NCBI GenBank assembly: GCA_025370075.1
Contig: CP073016.1
Coordinates: 2,666,001 to 2,730,000, forward strand
DNA from: Chryseotalea sp. WA131a
Lineage (GTDB): Bacteria > Bacteroidota > Bacteroidia > Cytophagales > Cyclobacteriaceae
Length of the DNA: 64,000 nucleotides
Direction: 5' to 3'
The notes under the pieces were generated by a model. The model did no database searches. It was not told the DNA's origin and was given only the letters and a program-made list of their open reading frames with translations. Within the stretch, counting starts at the first letter, position 1. The number at the start of each line of letters is the position of its first letter. The translations under genes were made by a program, and so were the position numbers. Below, one piece after another: positions 59,877 to 64,000 of this stretch.

Positions 59877-61141
59877 AATTTGAAAATTCACTGGCTTTTG
59901 CAAAACAGTTAGATCAACAAGACCCACTTAAATCTTTCCGCTCTCAATTTCATTTTCCAAAAATAAATGGAAGAACTCCTCTTTATTTTACTGGCAATTC
60001 GTTGGGTTTACAGCCTAAGATCACCAAAGAATTTGTGAATGAAGAATTGGAAGATTGGTCGAAGCTTGGAGTGGAAGGTCATTTTCATGCACGCAGGCCA
60101 TGGTTACATTATCATAAATTCAGCAAGAAGGTGCTGGCGCAATTGGTAGGAGCAAAACCGATTGAGGTAGTGGCCATGAATCAGCTCACCGTTAATTTGC
60201 ATTTGATGATGGCTACCTTTTATAATCCAACCTTTTTGCGGTATAAGATTATAACTGAAGCAGGCGCTTTTTCATCCGATCAATATGCGTTTGAATCGCA
60301 ATTCAAGTTTCGCTATGTCAATCATAACGATGGATTGATTGAACTAAAACCACGACCGGGCGAGTTTACCCTTCGCACCGAAGATATTGTTCGCGCCATC
60401 AAAGAAAATTCCGACCAATTGGCGCTAGTCATTTTCGGTGCGGTGCAATATTATTCGGGTCAATTCTTCGATATAGAAAGCATCACCAAAGCTGGTCATA
60501 AGGCTGGTGCGATGGTTGGTTTTGACTTGGCGCACGCCATCGGTAATGTGCCGTTGCAACTGCACAAACACAATGTTGATTTTGCTGTGTGGTGCAGTTA
60601 CAAGTATTTAAATGCTGGGCCGGGAGGAGTGGCCGGAGCGTTTGTTCATGAACGCCATGCAAAAGATTTTTCACTTTCGCGCTTGGCCGGATGGTGGGGG
60701 CATGACGAAAAAGAGCGCTTTCAAATGAAGAAAGGTTTTGTGCCCATGCCTGGGGCAGATGGCTGGCAGGTTTCTAATTTTCCAGTATTGTCTGGAAGTG
60801 CCTTGCAAGCTTCGCTACAAATTTTTGAGAATGCCAGCATTAAAAAATTGAGGAAGAAAAGCGAACTGCTGACGGGCTATTTATACTTTTTGTTGCAGCA
60901 AATTGATTTAGAAAAAGAACATTTTCTAATCATCACGCCCGCCAATGCCAACGAGCGGGGTTGCCAGCTTTCTATCTTGATGAAAAAAGATGGCAAGAAG
61001 GTATTCAATAAAATTGCGAAAGCAGGAGTCATAGCCGATTGGCGCGAGCCAAATGTCATTCGTGTGGCACCCGTGCCATTGTACAATTCATTTGAGGATG
61101 TGTTTAGATTTATTAAAATTTTTAGAGATTCATTAAAGTAA
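59873..61141 (+). CDS. kynU: Kynureninase
   Basis: A 422-residue PLP enzyme that cleaves kynurenine or 3-hydroxykynurenine to (3-hydroxy)anthranilate and alanine. Signatures are YFTGNSLGLQPKITKEF, VVAMNQLTVNLHLMMATFYN, GAMVGFDLAHAIGNVPLQLH with the PLP-binding aspartate, and the Schiff-base lysine in WCSYKYLNAGPGGVAGAFVH. The substrate-contacting AGWWGHDEKERFQM follows. Length is normal. It is six bases from kmo, so the two enzymes are made together. Confidence 0.97.
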   Translation: MKFENSLAFAKQLDQQDPLKSFRSQFHFPKINGRTPLYFTGNSLGLQPKITKEFVNEELEDWSKLGVEGHFHARRPWLHYHKFSKKVLAQLVGAKPIEVVAMNQLTVNLHLMMATFYNPTFLRYKIITEAGAFSSDQYAFESQFKFRYVNHNDGLIELKPRPGEFTLRTEDIVRAIKENSDQLALVIFGAVQYYSGQFFDIESITKAGHKAGAMVGFDLAHAIGNVPLQLHKHNVDFAVWCSYKYLNAGPGGVAGAFVHERHAKDFSLSRLAGWWGHDEKERFQMKKGFVPMPGADGWQVSNFPVLSGSALQASLQIFENASIKKLRKKSELLTGYLYFLLQQIDLEKEHFLIITPANANERGCQLSILMKKDGKKVFNKIAKAGVIADWREPNVIRVAPVPLYNSFEDVFRFIKIFRDSLK

Positions 61142-61147
61142 ATAGTT

Positions 61148-62503
61148 GTGTCAAACAAAAAACACATTGCCCTTATCGGTGCTGGATTAGTTGGTTCGTT
61201 GTTGGCCATCTATCTACGGAAAAGAGAGTATCAAGTTTCGGTTTTTGAGCGCAGACCCGACATGCGCAAAAAAGGATATGAAGGCGGACGATCGATTAAT
61301 CTTGCCTTGAGCAACCGTGGCATTCGCGCACTAGAAGAAGTTGGTTTGGCCGATGCGTTAAAGAAAGAAGCTATTCCTATGCATGGCCGCATGATCCACG
61401 ATTTGCAAGGCCACCTCAATTTTCAACCGTACGGAAAAGAAGGAGAATACATCAATTCTGTTTCGCGAAGTGGGTTGAATAAGATATTGATGAGTGAAGC
61501 CGAGCGTTTAGGTGTCAATTTCTTTTTTGAAAGAAGAATTCAACAGGTTAATTTTGAAAAAACATCCATCACCTTTCAAACTTCAAACCACGAAACTCAA
61601 ACATCTAATTTCGATTTAATCATCGGCACAGATGGTGCGTTCTCGGCTGTTCGGCTAGCGATGCAACTCACCGATCGGTTCGATTATCAACAAGACTACA
61701 TCGATCACGGTTATAAAGAATTGCACATTCCATCCGATCAAGCTGGCAATTATCAAATGGAAAAAAATGCACTCCACATTTGGCCACGCGAAAGTTACAT
61801 GCTCATTGCATTGCCCAATCCTGACGGTAGTTTCACACTCACGTTATTTTTTCCCTTTGATGGAGAGCCTTCCTTTAACCAATTAAAAACAGAGCAGGAT
61901 GTAGCCTCTTTTTTTAAGCGCGTGTTTCCAGACGCGCACGCGTTAATGCCTGAGGTACTAAAAGATTTTTTTCACAACCCGACCTCTTCGTTGGTGACCG
62001 TAAAATGTTTTCCATGGGTAAAAAATAAAACACTTTTGATTGGCGATGCTGCCCATGCCATCGTTCCGTTTTATGGCCAAGGCATGAATGCTGGCTTTGA
62101 AGATTGTCGCGAATTAAATTTATTGTTGGATAAACATCGTGATGATTGGGAAAAAGTTTTGCCCGCGTTTCAAGAATTGCGAAAGCCAAATGCCGATGCC
62201 ATTGCGCAGTTGGCACTCGATAATTTTATTGAGATGCGCGACTTGGTAAACGACCCTGATTTCATTCTCCGAAAAAAGATTGAAGCCGAACTTCATAAAC
62301 GTTACCCCACCCAATGGATTCCACTTTACTCGATGGTCACCTTTCGCGAAGACATACCCTACGCGGTTGCCTACGCCACGGGACAAAAGCAAAAGAAAAT
62401 AATGGAAGAAGTTCTTCGATTACCTAATATTACAACATCTTGGGAACAGCTACGATTTGAGGAGATTATTGAAAAATTGAATGATCAGAGTATTTCGGTG
62501 TAA
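61148..62503 (+). CDS. kmo: Kynurenine 3-monooxygenase
   Basis: A 451-residue FAD-dependent hydroxylase that makes 3-hydroxykynurenine using NADPH. The FAD fold begins IALIGAGLVGSLLAIYLRKR; RSINLALSNRGIRALEEVGL is family-specific; LLIGDAAHAIVPFYGQGMNA with GFEDC is the second FAD motif. The start is a GTG at 61148, directly before the conserved MSNKKHIALIGAG. The C-terminal region lacks an obvious membrane anchor of the eukaryotic kind but has a hydrophobic YAVAYATG segment. Its 3' end overlaps the convergent toxin of TA pair 6 by 19 bases. Confidence 0.97.
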   Translation: MSNKKHIALIGAGLVGSLLAIYLRKREYQVSVFERRPDMRKKGYEGGRSINLALSNRGIRALEEVGLADALKKEAIPMHGRMIHDLQGHLNFQPYGKEGEYINSVSRSGLNKILMSEAERLGVNFFFERRIQQVNFEKTSITFQTSNHETQTSNFDLIIGTDGAFSAVRLAMQLTDRFDYQQDYIDHGYKELHIPSDQAGNYQMEKNALHIWPRESYMLIALPNPDGSFTLTLFFPFDGEPSFNQLKTEQDVASFFKRVFPDAHALMPEVLKDFFHNPTSSLVTVKCFPWVKNKTLLIGDAAHAIVPFYGQGMNAGFEDCRELNLLLDKHRDDWEKVLPAFQELRKPNADAIAQLALDNFIEMRDLVNDPDFILRKKIEAELHKRYPTQWIPLYSMVTFREDIPYAVAYATGQKQKKIMEEVLRLPNITTSWEQLRFEEIIEKLNDQSISV

Positions 62504-62793
62504 TTTCTAGCTCCGTGTAAAACTCGGTAAACGTAAACTGCATTGGACTTAATGCTATAAAAAATTAAGTAATTACCTACCACCAAATAACGATAACCTA
62601 AAAGACTCAATCTTTTGTCCCTCGCTTTTCGACCTGCCGATGGATTCTTTGCCAAGAGAGAGAAAGCTATCTGAAATTTTTCAAAAATACTATCCGCAGC
62701 ACTTGGCCGATCCTCGAAAATAAAGTCAATAATTTCTTCGATGTCTTCCTCGGCTTGAGAAAGAATATTAACCCTTACTTTTCCGCTCATCAA
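62485..62793 (-). CDS. RelE/ParE family toxin of TA pair 6
   Basis: A 102-residue ParE toxin: VNILSQAEEDIEEIIDFIFE, FQIAFSLLAKNPSAGRKARD, LLGYRYLVVGNYLIFYSIKS and VYVYRVLHGARNYTEIL, a very good match to the family, including the conserved RVLHGARN end. It overlaps its antitoxin by 26 bases and the 3' end of kmo by 19 bases on the other strand. ParE toxins of this type commonly target gyrase. Confidence 0.94.
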   Translation of the reverse strand: MMSGKVRVNILSQAEEDIEEIIDFIFEDRPSAADSIFEKFQIAFSLLAKNPSAGRKARDKRLSLLGYRYLVVGNYLIFYSIKSNAVYVYRVLHGARNYTEIL

Positions 62794-63049
62794 GTCTTTT
62801 TCGAATGTCCTTCATTACGTCACGATAAGGTCGGCCTCGATCACCTTGATCCCACTGCGCTTGTGCAACCGACAGTTTAGCAAACAAGTCGAGTTTTCTT
62901 TCGAGTTTCCGATACTCCTGAATTGACATGACTACTAGGTCGCCTTCCCCATTTTTAGTTATGTAAATAGGTTCCTGCGTAGCATGCGCCATCTCTGAGA
63001 TTTCATTCGATTTGTTCCGCAAATCTGAAATTGGTTTTATAATCGCCAT
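62768..63049 (-). CDS. Phd/YefM family antitoxin of TA pair 6
   Basis: A 93-residue antitoxin with the Phd/YefM N-terminal DNA-binding fold: IIKPISDLRNKSNEISEMAH, EPIYITKNGEGDLVVMSIQE and YRKLERKL. The C-terminal part, rich in Arg, Asp and Lys, would bind the toxin. A near-perfect palindrome lies 13 bases upstream of the ATG and is the likely operator. Confidence 0.92.
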   Translation of the reverse strand: MAIIKPISDLRNKSNEISEMAHATQEPIYITKNGEGDLVVMSIQEYRKLERKLDLFAKLSVAQAQWDQGDRGRPYRDVMKDIRKRLDERKSKG

Positions 63050-63061
63050 GTATCAAAATTA

Positions 63062-63077
63062 TATCACTTAAATGATA
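63062..63077 (-). promoter_or_regulatory. Palindromic operator of TA pair 6
   Basis: TATCACTTAAATGATA is a 16-base palindrome with one mismatched pair, 13 bases before the antitoxin start. Phd-family antitoxins bind such short palindromes. TAATTTTG (minus strand 63061-63054) touches it and resembles a -7 box. Confidence 0.55.
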
Positions 63078-63099
63078 CTTCCAAGAGCACTCCTAAATT

Positions 63100-63999
63100 T
63101 TAGGCTTCAATATGTATCTTGTATTCTTCGTATCGTTCCAACACTTCCTTCACATAACGCACGGGGCCATCGCATCGGCAATAGCCTGCGGCCACCACCG
63201 CATCTCGATAGTATTTTGGATTTGACTTTTGTGAAAGAAAATATTCTACTTCGTCTGTCCACTTCGCGGGATTGCGTCCATTTTTTCGGGCTAGCTTCTG
63301 CGCATCGATCACGTGAGACAAGCCCACATTGTAGGAAGCCAACACAAACTTCATTCGCTCGTCAGGGTTGGTTACCGTTTTTACCCAATAGTCATCCAAA
63401 AATTTCAAAAAACGAATACCCGTTTTGATGTTTGTTTGCGGATCCCAAAGATTGTGGACACCAAAATAATCGCCCGTCTCCGGCATCAGTTGCATCAGCC
63501 CAATGGCACCCGCCCACGATTTTACATTGGGATCAAAATGTGATTCTTGATAAACGATGGAAGCCACCAAGCGCCAATCCCAACCCAATTGCTCCGCTCC
63601 TTTTTTAAGTTGCTCGTCATAGGGGGAAAGTTTTTGTCCGCCTAACGTTGAATAATCGCTTTCTGCCATGGTTATTGAAAATCGCGGGGAGTTAAAATAC
63701 TTATCATATATCGTTTGGAAGATTCCGTTCCGCTTTACCTGCAGCAGCCACTGGTTTGTGGCCGCTAACAACAAGGGAGAATTTTGTCTCACTCCCCAAG
63801 CAATTTGCTGTGGCAAGCTTACGGTGGTGTTAATATCCAAGTTCGGGTAATACAATGAATTGACCAAGGCAATGGTTTGATCGGTGACCGTGTATTTTAT
63901 TTCACCCGTGGCCACCTTTCGAATCAACGATTCTGTTTCCGCCAAAGCACTGTCTTCCTTGATCAAAATATCACCACCTACTTCGTGCGATAAATTTTT
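63100..63999 (-). CDS. MltF-like lytic transglycosylase, 5' end outside the window
   Basis: The C-terminal 299 residues of a membrane-bound lytic transglycosylase of the MltF type, which cuts peptidoglycan with formation of anhydro-muropeptides. The end of a periplasmic solute-binding-like domain is visible (KYTVTDQTIALVNSLYYPNL, QIAWGVRQNSPLLLAATNQW), followed by the SLT domain with the catalytic glutamate in SIVYQESHFDP and the segments AIGLMQLMPETGDYFGV and LASYNVGLSHVIDAQ. The frame stays open to base 63999, so the TTG at 63966 is not the start. Two cysteines near the end (YCRCDGP) are unusual. Confidence 0.92.
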   Translation of the reverse strand, partial: KNLSHEVGGDILIKEDSALAETESLIRKVATGEIKYTVTDQTIALVNSLYYPNLDINTTVSLPQQIAWGVRQNSPLLLAATNQWLLQVKRNGIFQTIYDKYFNSPRFSITMAESDYSTLGGQKLSPYDEQLKKGAEQLGWDWRLVASIVYQESHFDPNVKSWAGAIGLMQLMPETGDYFGVHNLWDPQTNIKTGIRFLKFLDDYWVKTVTNPDERMKFVLASYNVGLSHVIDAQKLARKNGRNPAKWTDEVEYFLSQKSNPKYYRDAVVAAGYCRCDGPVRYVKEVLERYEEYKIHIEA

Positions 64000-64000
64000 C

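Noticed and set aside
1..64000. CRISPR arrays, prophage genes, insertion sequences, tRNA or rRNA genes
   Set aside because: No regularly spaced repeats, integrase/transposase or phage structural proteins, and no tRNA or rRNA signatures were recognised in any gap.

Overview
The window reads as chromosomal DNA of a Bacteroidota bacterium, most likely of the Cytophagales type. The reasons are the -7 promoter element TAnnTTTG before several genes, signal peptides ending in ..AQ or ..SQ, zinc-free versions of S14 and L36, long tails on S3, L17 and L22, Bacteroidota-style infA and map, and four-helix-bundle and many ParE-type toxin genes. No rRNA, tRNA, CRISPR array, prophage or insertion sequence was recognised.

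Layout. 1-5.6 kb: the end of a SCO1-like gene, then a minus-strand run of MoxR ATPase and three SurA/parvulin-type periplasmic folding proteins. 5.7-13 kb: a MuiA-like protein, a toxin-antitoxin (TA) pair fused to an Ldh-type dehydrogenase, an outer-membrane protein, an FtsB/DivIC-like protein, enolase, a four-helix-bundle gene flanked by repeats, and carA. 13.2-27.8 kb: one minus-strand ribosomal-protein operon of 29 genes from rplC to rplQ, with secY, map, infA and rpoA inside it. It has a consensus promoter before rplC and a second one, with a GC-rich hairpin, between rpsN and rpsH. rpsJ is not at its head. 28.2-30.2 kb: a FecCD-type permease and its ATPase.

30.2-41.8 kb is accessory: an amidase, an Eco47II-family restriction enzyme with a MerR-fused cytosine methyltransferase, an alpha/beta hydrolase, an enolase-superfamily epimerase, a TA pair, a DUF1611 protein and a serine-hydrolase gene broken by two frameshifts. 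The last few may concern cell-wall peptide or D-glutamate breakdown. A small secreted protein, another TA pair and rlmN follow. 41.9-54 kb: a secreted CarboxypepD-reg protein, a VIT1/CCC1 transporter, two rhomboid proteases, mutL, and a heavy-metal efflux set (periplasmic adaptor, an RND pump fused to its outer-membrane factor, and an outer-membrane barrel protein whose signal peptide is out of frame by one base).

54-63 kb centres on NAD and tryptophan metabolism: a NadR-type kinase with PnuC for salvage, then haaO, kynU and kmo of the kynurenine pathway, with an aldehyde dehydrogenase and an SDR on the opposite strand. The window ends in a MltF-like lytic transglycosylase.

The most unusual feature is the number and placement of TA pairs: six in 64 kb. 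Four sit directly upstream of a metabolic or RNA-modification gene with the toxin stop overlapping, touching or 14 bases before the next start, and the other two have toxin 3' ends that overlap a convergent gene. One toxin gene is frameshifted. At least five apparent one-base indels occur between 38 and 58 kb, all in dispensable-looking genes.
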